Virus record (IMG/VR): IMGVR_UViG_3300043015_002321 | Location: 1-28,654 of that record | Strand: one strand, 5' to 3' | Length of the DNA: 28,654 nucleotides | Source: a virus | In this document: positions 14,103 to 21,924 of the stretch, piece by piece | Layout of the letters: each line of letters opens with the position of its first letter | Position numbering within the stretch: the stretch's first letter is position 1 | Translations under genes and position numbers: made by a program | The notes under the pieces: generated by a model | Database searches by the model: none | What the model saw: only the letters and a program-made list of their open reading frames with translations | Told to the model about the DNA's origin: nothing

Positions 14103-14309
14103 ATGTCGAGAAACTTTCGACATGGTGACAAAACAGAGCGGCCCGACCTTTCCGGCTACGGATACCACCTTTCGGATAACGATTGCCACATACACGGAAA
14201 ACCGGACGGCGGCTACGTGACGCCCGAGGAGCACAAAGAAGAGGAATTCTTCGCCGCTGCTGCTGCCCTCCTTGATGCTACGCCGCTTTCCGAACCTTCT
14301 GCCGGGTGA
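14103..14309 (+). CDS. Small His/Asp-rich hypothetical protein
   Basis: 68 residues from ATG 14103, ten bases after the zinc-ribbon gene. The middle (GYHLSDNDCHIHGKPDGGYVTP) is rich in His, Cys, Asp and Gly, which could bind metal, and the C-terminus is an acidic then Ala-rich helix. The last 32 bases overlap the 3' end of the integrase gene on the other strand. A longer open frame begins at 13941 but runs through the zinc-ribbon gene in another phase and is less likely. Not recognised. Confidence 0.5.
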   Translation: MSRNFRHGDKTERPDLSGYGYHLSDNDCHIHGKPDGGYVTPEEHKEEEFFAAAAALLDATPLSEPSAG

Positions 14310-15513
14310 GACTCCAATACAAGTCAGACTCTTCCTTGCTCACCAGTTCGCGATAGCTCTGTTTCATTTCGCTGACGGTGTGGCCCATCATTTCCGCCGC
14401 CGCCCCGATGTGATCGCATTGCGGGATCAGGTGAGAGGCGCACGCTTTCCGGAGCCCGTTCGGAATCGGGGTCACTCCTGCCGCCTCGATCGCCTTCGCC
14501 AGTCGTTTCCGGTTCGTGCTTCCAATGCCGTTCTCGGTTTTTCCGTGGTAGACGGGGCCGGAAAAGCGGTTGAGCGGGATCAGCCAATCCACCAGGTTGG
14601 GCTGCATTTCGATAATGCGCGTTTGTCCCGTTTTCGTGATCGCCGACGTGGCGCGAATGATTCCCCGAACCGGATCCACATGTTTGCCCCACTCGACCCG
14701 GCATACCTCCGCCGATCGCAAACAGCCAAACGCCTGGAGCAACACCCAGGGCAGTAACTTTTCATCACATTTTGCAAGAATCGCGGCGATGTCCTCCGGA
14801 GAATAGCAGGAAATCGAGCGTATCTCCTTCACCTTCGGCAGATCGGAAACGGGGTTCCGGTTGGCGTAGCCTTTCCGCATCGCCCAATTGAAGACCGTAA
14901 CGAGACTTCCGCGGTGATTGTTGTAGGTTTTCGGCTCCCCTCCCCATTCCTCAAGGAACCGTTCCATTTCCGTTTTCCCGAGCGAGCCGATTTCCCGCGT
15001 GGGAAAACGCTCACAAAGACGAAAGAGGGTCAGGTTTTGATCTCGCCGGTATCGCTCCGACTTCCCGAGCCGCTCCAGTTCCGCTTTCAATTCCGTAGCG
15101 ACCTGTTCCACCGTGGCCGATTGCGCCGGGTTGCGTTGCAGGAAATCCGATACCGCCTCCGATGGGGTTTTCCCGGTAGGCTCCAGCGAATCCAGAAAGC
15201 CCCGGTATTCGCGGCAGACTTCCGCCGGTTTCCGGCCCGTGCCGAAAAGGGCATCTTTCGCCCCGAGAATTTCGAGGCGGTCGTGTCGGGTCAGATTCGA
15301 TTCTGTGCGACCCTTTGCCAGTTCCTCCGCGATCTGTTTCGCCCGACGTTGGGCCCGCTTCGGGTCGTGCTTGTCGACCGCCAGCATGGTGTGACGTTGT
15401 TTCCCTTCGCCGTCAAACCAGGAAAGACGATCCCGGGGACTCCCGTTCACCATTTTCCGCGCGCCGTAGACGTGAAAACGCCCGTTCTTCGAAGTTACCA
15501 GCCAATCCGCCAT
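14278..15513 (-). CDS. int: Tyrosine-type phage integrase
   Basis: 411 residues. Arm-binding and core-binding parts (1-220) precede the catalytic domain: R266 in FGCLRSAEVCR, K294 in ITKTGQT, N352-G-L-R355, GH at 377-378 and Tyr387 in QSYREL. The usual HxxR box starts with Asn instead of His. It would recombine attP with a host attB, probably a tRNA end, since a tRNA 3'-end fragment lies at 17441-17480. ATG 15513 lies just downstream of the terminase stop, so they may share a transcript. The catalytic-domain style, with SYREL at the Tyr, recalls integrases from Verrucomicrobiota; that is a weak host hint. The gene is convergent with the gene at 14103. Confidence 0.93.
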   Translation of the reverse strand: MADWLVTSKNGRFHVYGARKMVNGSPRDRLSWFDGEGKQRHTMLAVDKHDPKRAQRRAKQIAEELAKGRTESNLTRHDRLEILGAKDALFGTGRKPAEVCREYRGFLDSLEPTGKTPSEAVSDFLQRNPAQSATVEQVATELKAELERLGKSERYRRDQNLTLFRLCERFPTREIGSLGKTEMERFLEEWGGEPKTYNNHRGSLVTVFNWAMRKGYANRNPVSDLPKVKEIRSISCYSPEDIAAILAKCDEKLLPWVLLQAFGCLRSAEVCRVEWGKHVDPVRGIIRATSAITKTGQTRIIEMQPNLVDWLIPLNRFSGPVYHGKTENGIGSTNRKRLAKAIEAAGVTPIPNGLRKACASHLIPQCDHIGAAAEMMGHTVSEMKQSYRELVSKEESDLYWSLTRQKVRKAA

Positions 15514-15524
15514 AACTTCTCATA

Positions 15525-17354
15525 TCATTTTTTCATTTTGGCCGCAATTAATTTGTATTGAGGCCGGAGAACCCGTTCCGCACCGATCGCGTAGACCATC
15601 GTATCGAGCGGTTCATTTCTGGCGCGGTTCACATTTTCGAAGAAACGGACAAACTCACCCGTTTGGGTGCTCCGTTTCATGCGCGATTCCTCCGCCGTCA
15701 GTCCCTCGAAATAGCCGGTTCCCTCCCCGCCGGCCATCGGGCCGAATTCGTCCAGCTTGGGAACGTGGATATACCCCCGGGGGAATGATCCGCCCTCCTT
15801 CGGTGGAGGCAGGGCAAGGGATTGGTAAATCAAGTCCTTCGCCTCATGGGTTCCAACGTGGTATTGCGGAATCCGCCGGTTCCCCACCGCCGTGGGTCGA
15901 CCATCCATCAAAGGCCGGTCGATCGCTTTCGCCCCTTTGCAGGCGTAAACCCTCTGCCGGGTTCGCGGGAAGGTATATTGAAAGATGGAATCCTGCCATT
16001 TTCCGGAATCCACAAAGGTGCAGGCAATTTTGAGCGGCTGTTTCGCAATCGGATGATTCCATTCAAAGTCCCGCAGCTCGTCGACCTGTCGCCAGGTTTC
16101 CGGCGAAAGAGGCGACCCGGGAAAGATCCGGTAGGCCAAACACCACATTTCCCGATTCTCCCCGAATCCGATCACCTGGGCTTCCAGTCGGTCTTTCTGG
16201 CAGTCAATTCCCATCGTGATGACGAGAACCCCCGCCGGAAGCGTCTCAGTTGGCTTGTATAGCTCCCGACGCTGATACAGGGCGTGCGCCTCCGGTTTCT
16301 CTTCCGTGGCTTCTGCGTAGCTCTCTGCGTCCATCGTGTTCACGAACACCCTGCGGGCTTTCTCCGGATTCTCTGATTTTTTGACCCGTTCCTGTTCCGC
16401 CGCGACTTCGTGCAGGTATCCGGAATAAGCGGAATCATGGTCGCCCGTGTGCGCCATGCAACCGAGATGGAAGCCTCGAGCGCCGACCGGTTCCGGTTCC
16501 TCCAGGTTCTTGTTGAGGTAGCGTCCCTCCTTTGCCATCGCAAAGCGGGCCTGTTCATCGTGCTTCGTTCCGCATTCAGGGCAGGCAATCCGCGCCGTTT
16601 CCGGTTGGCCCGGGGTCCAGATCATTTGCCGGGTGTGCATTTCCCATAAATGCCCGCATTCCAGGCAATCCGCATACCAACGGCATCGGTCGGAAAGTTC
16701 GTAGTAGCTATCAATTTTCGATGCCCCTTTCAGCGACGGATACGAAGAACGCCATTTGAACTGCTCCCGCCTTCCCCGTCCGCGTTTCTCGAACTGCGCC
16801 ACCTTATCCCCCTCATCAGCGGAATCCTGTGTGATCGCGTCACACTCATCCGTGTACATCAAATCCGCTTCCAGTCGGCGAATCTGGCCAGAACTGTTCG
16901 CCCCGATCGCATACACCTCAGCGCCGGTCGTCCAGCTTTTGTAGCGTTTGAGATCCCGCGTTTTTTCGAGATCCTGAATTACCGGGGTTGCCTGGAAGAT
17001 TTTCTCCAGCTTTTCATTCACCCAATCTTCCGCCAGGATCTGGTTGGGAAACATCACCGCAGCGGCCATCCGGAGCTGTTCCACCGCATAGCAGAAGCCC
17101 GCCCCGAAAAGGTAGGTCTTCCCAGCTCCCGAAAACGCCCGAATTGAAATCGAGGTCAGCATCGGATTAAACAAATCCTTAGCCGGTTGAACCTGCGTGG
17201 GTCGAAACTGGAACGGCGTTCCGTCCGGATTAAGAATATGCTTCGGGGCCCAATCCGTGAATTCCAGCTTAGGCCGGTGAATCAGAAGCTCATCGGCGGC
17301 CCGCTGGATCTGTCGGGCCAGGGTAATCTGGCCGATGGTGTAGGCGTCAGGCAT
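15525..17354 (-). CDS. Terminase large subunit, lambda GpA-type
   Basis: 609 residues. Walker A FSGAGKTY (74-81), Walker B LMYTDECDA (165-173), a Cys4 zinc knuckle (C230-x2-C233 and C258-x2-C261), and nuclease-domain acids in MGIDCQKDRLE (D384) and TFVDSG (D449). This is the GpA family, which cuts concatemeric DNA and pumps it into proheads using ATP. The length is close to that of other GpA proteins. The ATG is eight bases from a triple RTAAC element, so any transcript starting there would have a very short leader. No small terminase or portal is next to it, and the integrase follows directly, which is an unusual order. Confidence 0.93.
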   Translation of the reverse strand: MPDAYTIGQITLARQIQRAADELLIHRPKLEFTDWAPKHILNPDGTPFQFRPTQVQPAKDLFNPMLTSISIRAFSGAGKTYLFGAGFCYAVEQLRMAAAVMFPNQILAEDWVNEKLEKIFQATPVIQDLEKTRDLKRYKSWTTGAEVYAIGANSSGQIRRLEADLMYTDECDAITQDSADEGDKVAQFEKRGRGRREQFKWRSSYPSLKGASKIDSYYELSDRCRWYADCLECGHLWEMHTRQMIWTPGQPETARIACPECGTKHDEQARFAMAKEGRYLNKNLEEPEPVGARGFHLGCMAHTGDHDSAYSGYLHEVAAEQERVKKSENPEKARRVFVNTMDAESYAEATEEKPEAHALYQRRELYKPTETLPAGVLVITMGIDCQKDRLEAQVIGFGENREMWCLAYRIFPGSPLSPETWRQVDELRDFEWNHPIAKQPLKIACTFVDSGKWQDSIFQYTFPRTRQRVYACKGAKAIDRPLMDGRPTAVGNRRIPQYHVGTHEAKDLIYQSLALPPPKEGGSFPRGYIHVPKLDEFGPMAGGEGTGYFEGLTAEESRMKRSTQTGEFVRFFENVNRARNEPLDTMVYAIGAERVLRPQYKLIAAKMKK

Positions 17355-17362
17355 TCCATCAC

Positions 17363-17384
17363 GTTACGATGTTATCAATGTTAC
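17363..17384 (-). repeat. RTAAC triple direct repeat, site b, before terminase
   Basis: On the minus strand GTAACATT, GATAACAT and CGTAAC follow each other, so three RTAAC cores with 9 and 8 bp steps. TTGACG lies at its upstream edge, 17 bp before TAACGT, so the last copy could serve as a -10 element. It ends eight bases before the terminase ATG. Confidence 0.6.
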
Positions 17385-17440
17385 GTCAAAACACCGAAAA
17401 CGGGAAACCCTTATAGAATAAGCCCTAGAGCGTGGAAGAA

Positions 17441-17480
17441 AAGCGGAGCGGACGGGACTTGAACCCGCGCAACGGTTTCT
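17441..17480 (-). tRNA. tRNA 3'-end fragment, probable phage attachment core
   Basis: On the minus strand the T arm is GCGGG, TTCAAGT, CCCGT (17452-17468), followed by the 3' acceptor strand CCGCTCC and discriminator G. Before it lies AAACCGTTGC. The matching 5' acceptor strand (GGAGCGG) and D arm are not present in the next 100 bases, so this is only the 3' part of a tRNA. Phages that integrate into tRNA genes carry such a fragment in attP, and one prophage end keeps it. The integrase gene is about 2 kb away, with the terminase in between. It could alternatively be a leftover prophage boundary. Confidence 0.6.
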
Positions 17481-17584
17481 TGTGGGTGGGTTGTAGTTAC
17501 GAAATGGGCTTAAAATGGCTCTTTGCGGGGCTGTTTACGGCTTTTCCGTCCTTTCAAATCGAATCGTTTTCCGATTTTTGGAAT

Positions 17585-17598
17585 GTTATTTATGTTAT
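17585..17598 (-). repeat. RTAAC direct repeat, site f
   Basis: ATAACATAAATAAC on the minus strand, two ATAAC cores 9 bp apart, overlapping the stop codon of the gene at 17590. The next annotated feature downstream is the tRNA fragment and then the terminase. The following bases (ATTCC) match those after the single ATAACATTCC copy at 23830. Confidence 0.5.
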
Positions 17599-17838
17599 TT
17601 TCTCTCTGAGATCCATGCTGACTATCTCTATTTCAACTTTCGCCACTGCCCTTCGGAATGCTGAGATATGCCCAAGCCATTGACCACGAAGGTAGTCACC
17701 TTTTTCGCGAGATGGGAAGTTGGCTTCTAGATTCTCTATCTCATTCATGAAGTTTTGGCGTAGACGCATCAGAGGTTCCTTAAGTTTTTTTCCTCGGTCG
17801 ATTTCGTCTCGCTTCTCTTTTCTTGGTTCAGTTTTCAT
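17590..17838 (-). CDS. Small charged helical protein
   Basis: 82 residues from ATG 17838; an upstream TTG would overlap the repeat element. It is rich in Lys, Arg and Glu and looks wholly helical (KKLKEPLMRLRQNFMNEIENL; FRRAVAKVEIEIVSM). No Cys, no membrane span. The DNA is more A+T-rich than the neighbouring tail genes. RTAAC repeats flank it on both sides: one covers its start region, the other its stop. Last gene of the tail arm before the tRNA fragment. Function unknown; a moron or regulatory product is possible. Confidence 0.55.
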   Translation of the reverse strand: MKTEPRKEKRDEIDRGKKLKEPLMRLRQNFMNEIENLEANFPSREKGDYLRGQWLGHISAFRRAVAKVEIEIVSMDLREKIT

Positions 17839-17839
17839 C

Positions 17840-17854
17840 GTTATCAAATGTTAC
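17840..17854 (-). repeat. RTAAC direct repeat, site d
   Basis: GTAACATTTGATAAC on the minus strand, cores 10 bp apart, filling nearly all of the gap between the stop of the gene at 17851 (whose TAA is the first core) and the ATG at 17838. TTGGTA lies 17 bp before the second TAAC. Because the ATG follows at once, it can hardly be a promoter for that ATG. Confidence 0.5.
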
Positions 17855-18696
17855 ACAGGATACCAATCATCCGAAGTTGTCCAGAATTCATTTGCGGAGA
17901 TGCTTACTGAATAGGTCAATCCTCCGTCGAGGTCTTCGTAGGTCCAGACGGGGACTCCTAGAAAATTGAAGTTCGTATCAAGGGTCTTCCCTGTTATCCA
18001 GGTATCCACGGCATTCAGGCCGATGACGCGGATTCGGTTGGAGGTTCCGGCGTCGGAATCGGAATAGTTGAGCGTTGCCGAAAGGTTGGGAAGGAGTGCG
18101 GTATCTACGGGGGCGGCGAAAAGGTTCTCGACGGGGAATCGCGCGCCAAGCCCGATCGTGAGGGAGAGGGAAAGAAACTCGGTTCCGTCGCTGTCGGAGA
18201 ATGTCCCCGAGGCCCCGAATTTGTATCTCTTGCCGGAAAGGGGACGGGTTCCCGGGCTCCCGTTCGATCCGCTGGCCCCTGCGTAGATGGTTTCCGAAAT
18301 GCTCTTTCCGCCGGCGCTGGCTGTCACCTGCCATGTCTTCACGTTGTAGTAGGCATTGCAGATCAGATCCTCATAGTAGAGCGGGTCTGTATCGCCGCGG
18401 TCTTCTGCGGTAAAGGGAGCATGTTCGGCGGGAACGTAGCCGTTTCCGATCGAGTCGACATCGCGAAGGTTGAGGACTTCGGCGAGTGGTTCGCCAAATT
18501 CTTCGGATTGCGACCAGGGGAAGGTTTCGGTTTGTCCTCCGACGCCGATGTAATATTCATCCGGTGTCGCGGCTTCGTCGATGGTGACGGCGTCCTCCGG
18601 TGTGTAACTGCCGGTGCTGTTGAGCGTCGATACGGGAACACTGGAGCGATGGCCCCGGGTGTAGAATCTGCCGGTGAAAATGGGAAACTCGCTCAT
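17851..18696 (-). CDS. Putative distal tail/tip protein
   Basis: 281 residues starting in an ATGA overlap with the gene upstream. Strand-rich and Ser/Thr/Gly/Asp-rich, with phrases typical of beta-sandwich virion proteins (GTFSDSDGTEFLSLSLTIGLG; TLNYSDSDAGTSNRIRVIG; GVPVWTYEDLDGGLTYSVSI). Aromatic-rich C-terminus ending NEFWTTSDDWYPV. No catalytic motif. As the third gene after the tape measure it likely belongs to the tail tip or baseplate. The family is not recognised. Confidence 0.65.
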   Translation of the reverse strand: MSEFPIFTGRFYTRGHRSSVPVSTLNSTGSYTPEDAVTIDEAATPDEYYIGVGGQTETFPWSQSEEFGEPLAEVLNLRDVDSIGNGYVPAEHAPFTAEDRGDTDPLYYEDLICNAYYNVKTWQVTASAGGKSISETIYAGASGSNGSPGTRPLSGKRYKFGASGTFSDSDGTEFLSLSLTIGLGARFPVENLFAAPVDTALLPNLSATLNYSDSDAGTSNRIRVIGLNAVDTWITGKTLDTNFNFLGVPVWTYEDLDGGLTYSVSISANEFWTTSDDWYPV

Positions 18697-19346
18697 GCCG
18701 TGATTTCACGACAGGAGAGAGACGGGACCAGCTCAAACGCGGAAACAACGTGCCCGGCGTCGTCCTCCTGTCGGGTGAGAATGAATTGCAGGTGATTGGC
18801 GGGGCACATCTTCCGCGCGTAGATGGTATCAGAAACGGAAACGGAAAAAGGTTCCCGGGGCTCCCCTTCTGCCGGTGGCGCTACGAATTCGTAAAGGGGA
18901 TAGTAATACTTCTCCACCTTCCACAGTCCCGACACTTCCACGGTGTCGATCGGCATCGGGTAGCCGGTCCATTGCGAAATCATTTTGAGTTCCGTGGTCA
19001 GGTCCGGTTCCACTTCGAGAACGAGGAATTTTCCCACCGCGGCGGTAAAAGTGGAATCAATCGCGGTGATGTCGACGGTTCCGGAATCGTCTAGGGCATT
19101 GGTTCGCTTGACGAAACCGGGGTTCACGATCTTGACGGTGTTGGTTGCCGCGTCCGTGATCGTCAGCGACCAGAGAACGAGGCCCGCGGTGTCGCCTCCT
19201 GCGGTGATCGGAGGGGGAACGACTCCGGCGCGGGATCGCTCCCAACCGGGCCGACCTTCGCACTGGATCCAGTTCTCATTGACTGCATCAATGATCTTGT
19301 TGAGGGTCTTTTTTGCGAAGCCCTTGTCTACCCGTTTGAGTCTCAT
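18693..19346 (-). CDS. Putative distal tail protein
   Basis: 217 residues. The N-terminus is helical and basic (LKRVDKGFAKKTLNKIIDAVNE), then a strand-rich body (LVLWSLTITDAATNTVKIVNP; GKFLVLEVEPDLTTELKM; YPLYEFVAPPAEG). The initial pattern, a helix ending in an Asn-rich segment before a strand domain, recalls phage proteins that present a collar of strands at the tail end. A 10-bp hairpin separates it from the gene upstream. Its ATGA end overlap with the next gene shows translational coupling. Role inferred from position. Confidence 0.62.
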   Translation of the reverse strand: MRLKRVDKGFAKKTLNKIIDAVNENWIQCEGRPGWERSRAGVVPPPITAGGDTAGLVLWSLTITDAATNTVKIVNPGFVKRTNALDDSGTVDITAIDSTFTAAVGKFLVLEVEPDLTTELKMISQWTGYPMPIDTVEVSGLWKVEKYYYPLYEFVAPPAEGEPREPFSVSVSDTIYARKMCPANHLQFILTRQEDDAGHVVSAFELVPSLSCREITA

Positions 19347-19359
19347 GGTTGGTTTTTCG

Positions 19360-19390
19360 GTGAGCGATATTTTCTCCGTTTATCGCTCAC
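19360..19390. other. 10-bp perfect stem-loop immediately after a stop codon
   Basis: GTGAGCGATA (19360-19369) and TATCGCTCAC (19381-19390) pair perfectly around an 11-base loop. On the minus strand the stem begins at the base after the TAA of the 19391 gene and ends 14 bases before the next ATG at 19346. There is no T-run after it, so an mRNA-processing, stability or ribosome-access role fits better than termination. Confidence 0.7.
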
Positions 19391-20023
19391 TTACGCGGTG
19401 TCATCGGGAACGACTCTTTCGGCCCATGTTTCGGTGACAGCCCACACTCCCCGGGCCAGCTCCGAGCGTTCAAAGCCCATCAGGCGGCTTTCCAGCTTGG
19501 TTTGTAGGGTTCCGGTGTAGGAAGCGGGGTAATGGCCGAAAAGAATGTTCGTCGGGACCGTGGAAGCGACTTTGAGCGGGTAGCGGGGGGAGGTCGGCGG
19601 GTTGAGCCCGTAGAAGATCCACCGGGTAGTGGTGCTCTGTCCGTTAAACTGCGCCTGGACGTTTTGCGCGTTCCCGTCGCTGTCGTTTTCGTCGGAAACA
19701 AAGGTTCCAGAACCAAGGGCAATGGAATCATCCACGGAAACAGGGTTGGAAATGGTCGTGGAGAGGTAGCCCGCGAAATCAAGAACCAGTTCGGCGAAGT
19801 TGGAGCCTCCGCCCTCCTGGCTGCGTTTCGTTTGCAGATACATGTTCGAGTATCCGAGGGAGGTAGCAACGCGTCCTTTTGTCCAGGCGGCGACTTCTGC
19901 GGCCAGTTCGGAGGTCTTCCCGCGCCGTACGACGGTGAGACGGTCGACCCCTTCCGAATCTTCGATTTCCGAGATCGAAACGGTGCGGAAACTGGTTCCG
20001 CCGATGTAGCTTCCGGCAGGCAT
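19391..20023 (-). CDS. Putative tail protein following the tape measure
   Basis: 210 residues beginning in a TGATG overlap with the tape measure stop. Strand-rich with a helical stretch near the start (ELAAEVAAWTKGRVATS). Phrases such as GGGSNFAELVLDFAGYLSTTI and ATSLGYSNMYLQTKRSQEG, and an ending with WAVTETWAERVV, suggest a structural adaptor like distal tail proteins. It occupies the position of the gene at 2427 in the other tail module. No catalytic residues or membrane spans. Not assigned to a family. Confidence 0.62.
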   Translation of the reverse strand: MPAGSYIGGTSFRTVSISEIEDSEGVDRLTVVRRGKTSELAAEVAAWTKGRVATSLGYSNMYLQTKRSQEGGGSNFAELVLDFAGYLSTTISNPVSVDDSIALGSGTFVSDENDSDGNAQNVQAQFNGQSTTTRWIFYGLNPPTSPRYPLKVASTVPTNILFGHYPASYTGTLQTKLESRLMGFERSELARGVWAVTETWAERVVPDDTA

Positions 20024-21864
20024 CAGGCGGAAAGGCCCTCCCGTAATAGACTCACTTCCTCTTTCATCAGGTCGATTTGTTCTCCGAGTCGGTCGTTGGT
20101 GGTTTCCACAGTGCCGTCTTTCTTGGCGATGGCGGCTCCTGCCTTCGCTCCTACGGCTTTCACGTCTCCGATTCCCCCGGTTCTGAGTCCGGAGGCGATG
20201 CCGAGGCGTTCGCGATCCTTGGCAAAGGAAGTTGCAGTGCCGACACCTATGCCCGCGGCTTTTTGTGCCTGGAGTTTGTCAAAGGCTCCCATGAGGGCCG
20301 GATTCTTTTTCAGCGCGATGTGGGGGGAAATGTGAACCGCTGGCTTGTTCATCAGATCGCGGGAAGGTCCAACAAAATCATCCCCGGGAGATCCAAAGGT
20401 TTTTTGCAGTCGATCGCCTTTCAGGCTGTCTTTTCGGATTGCTCCGTTTCTGTCGGTGGCCGATTTCCCGTTTCCACCCTGATTCCCCGCTGCGTCGTTG
20501 AGTTCTTCTTTCCCCTTATCAACGATGTCAGACAAACTTGTCCGTAAATTTTTGAGGGCATCATTCAACCCGAAGGGGTCTTCGTCGGATTTCATTTTCT
20601 CCGCGAAATCTTTCATACCCTGGGCCATTTTATCCCCGAGGGTTTCGCCACTGTCTTCGGCTTGACTATTGAGAAGTTTTTTCAGTTCCCTGACTTGAAC
20701 CCAGACCGGTTTTGTGGCGATAGAGGCGACTGCTAAAAGGGTTTTTTTGAGATCATCCCCCCATTTTTCCGTAACCTTTTTCAATACGAAATTGAAGGCG
20801 ATTTCCGCAAGAGTTGCCGCCATTTTAATCGTCTTCACCAACTGATTTCCCATGAAAGCGGCAACCACTTTCAGCATCAAAAGGAGAACAGTTTTTGCCC
20901 CGTCCACATCGAGGCCGGCGAGAAACTGCGGGCCCAACTGGCTGAAATCCAGCTTTCCAAGAGTGGAATTCAGTGCCGTGGTGATTTTGGTGATGGCAAT
21001 GGCGAGGCCCTCCCCGAGTTTGCCCGCCATGGTCGTCAGCTCCTGGATCTTCTTGATTCCGAATTCGAGCAAAGGTTTCAAAGCGTTGTTGATCGGCTCG
21101 CCAAATTTCGTTTTGAATTCGTCCCAATTCGAGGAAAGCGTAGAAATGAGGCCGGCGAAGGTGACGGATTGTTTTTTCAACATCCCTTCAAAAAGTCCCC
21201 CTTCCGCCGAAAGACCGGCAAGGGCTTTCCGCACGTCCTCGAACTTCAAACCCTTCTGAATCGCTTTCTGGAGAGCTTCGCCGGTCAACCCGGTGTTTTT
21301 CTCCAGTTCCGGCATGAGATTGATTCCACGTTCCAGGAATTTGTTCAGTTCCTCCGTTTGGAATTTACCTTTCGCGAATCCTTTCGCCATCGCATCGGAC
21401 AATTCCCCCACCTGTTCGGTGTCGCTGGAAACAGCCGCGATTTCCTTGAGCACGTCGACGACTTCATCCCCGGCGATTCCCGCCCCGAGAAGTTTATTCG
21501 TCGCCTCCTGCAATCCCCTCGTTTCAAACGGGGTCACCACAGAGAAAGCCGAAATTTTGTCCAGGACCGCCCGGGCTTTGTTGGCATCGCCCAGAAACGC
21601 GGTCATGCGTACACTGATTCCCTCATACGAGGAAGCCATTTTGGACGATGCCGCGACCAGTTTTCCGACTCCCACCACCGCCGCGGAAAACGTAATCGCC
21701 GAGGCAATAGTCGCGACTTTGGCGATAATCCCGCCAATCTTTTGAAAAGACGCCCGAACCGACTTTGCCGTGGCAGAAGCCGACATCCGGACTTTCCGCA
21801 CACCGGCGGAAAACGCGGTAGCGTCCAGGGAAATCGTGCTTTTTAGGTTTGCGGTTGCTGCCAT
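20023..21864 (-). CDS. Tail tape measure protein (minus-strand tail module)
   Basis: 613 residues. The N-terminal part has the classic tape measure pattern: a first strand/helix (LKSTISLDATAFSAGVRKVR), a hydrophobic Ala/Val/Ile segment (IIAKVATIASAITFSAAVVG), then the recognisable block EGISVRMTAFLGDANKARAVL through VTPFETRGLQEATNKLLGAGI (tape_meas_nterm-like). A second hydrophobic region near 300-360 and a charged C-terminal half follow. It sets tail length and would imply a tail of about 90 nm. The G/GT chaperone genes lie directly upstream. An RTAAC repeat is in the gap, 38 bases before the ATG. Confidence 0.9.
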   Translation of the reverse strand: MAATANLKSTISLDATAFSAGVRKVRMSASATAKSVRASFQKIGGIIAKVATIASAITFSAAVVGVGKLVAASSKMASSYEGISVRMTAFLGDANKARAVLDKISAFSVVTPFETRGLQEATNKLLGAGIAGDEVVDVLKEIAAVSSDTEQVGELSDAMAKGFAKGKFQTEELNKFLERGINLMPELEKNTGLTGEALQKAIQKGLKFEDVRKALAGLSAEGGLFEGMLKKQSVTFAGLISTLSSNWDEFKTKFGEPINNALKPLLEFGIKKIQELTTMAGKLGEGLAIAITKITTALNSTLGKLDFSQLGPQFLAGLDVDGAKTVLLLMLKVVAAFMGNQLVKTIKMAATLAEIAFNFVLKKVTEKWGDDLKKTLLAVASIATKPVWVQVRELKKLLNSQAEDSGETLGDKMAQGMKDFAEKMKSDEDPFGLNDALKNLRTSLSDIVDKGKEELNDAAGNQGGNGKSATDRNGAIRKDSLKGDRLQKTFGSPGDDFVGPSRDLMNKPAVHISPHIALKKNPALMGAFDKLQAQKAAGIGVGTATSFAKDRERLGIASGLRTGGIGDVKAVGAKAGAAIAKKDGTVETTNDRLGEQIDLMKEEVSLLREGLSA

Positions 21865-21901
21865 GAATCAGGGTTCCGGACGGAATCAGCAGCCGGAACA
21901 G

Positions 21902-21916
21902 GTTACAACATGTTAT
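21902..21916 (-). repeat. RTAAC direct repeat, site e, before tape measure
   Basis: ATAACATGTTGTAAC on the minus strand, cores 10 bp apart, 38 bases upstream of the tape measure ATG. TTGATT lies 17 bp before the second TAAC (TAACCT), so the site can be read as a promoter with an upstream copy in its spacer. Confidence 0.55.
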
Positions 21917-21924
21917 CGTTCAAA

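Noticed and set aside
17441-17530. A complete tRNA gene
   Set aside because: T arm and 3' acceptor strand are good, but no matching 5' acceptor, D arm or anticodon arm can be found upstream.
17432-17683. 83-codon plus-strand frame across the tRNA fragment
   Set aside because: Consists of the antisense of the tRNA 3' end and non-coding DNA; also overlaps the end of the 17590 gene antisense.
17840-17854. Site d as promoter for the gene starting at 17838
   Set aside because: A -10 at TAACGA would put the transcript start after the ATG; the element must act on something else or be an operator.
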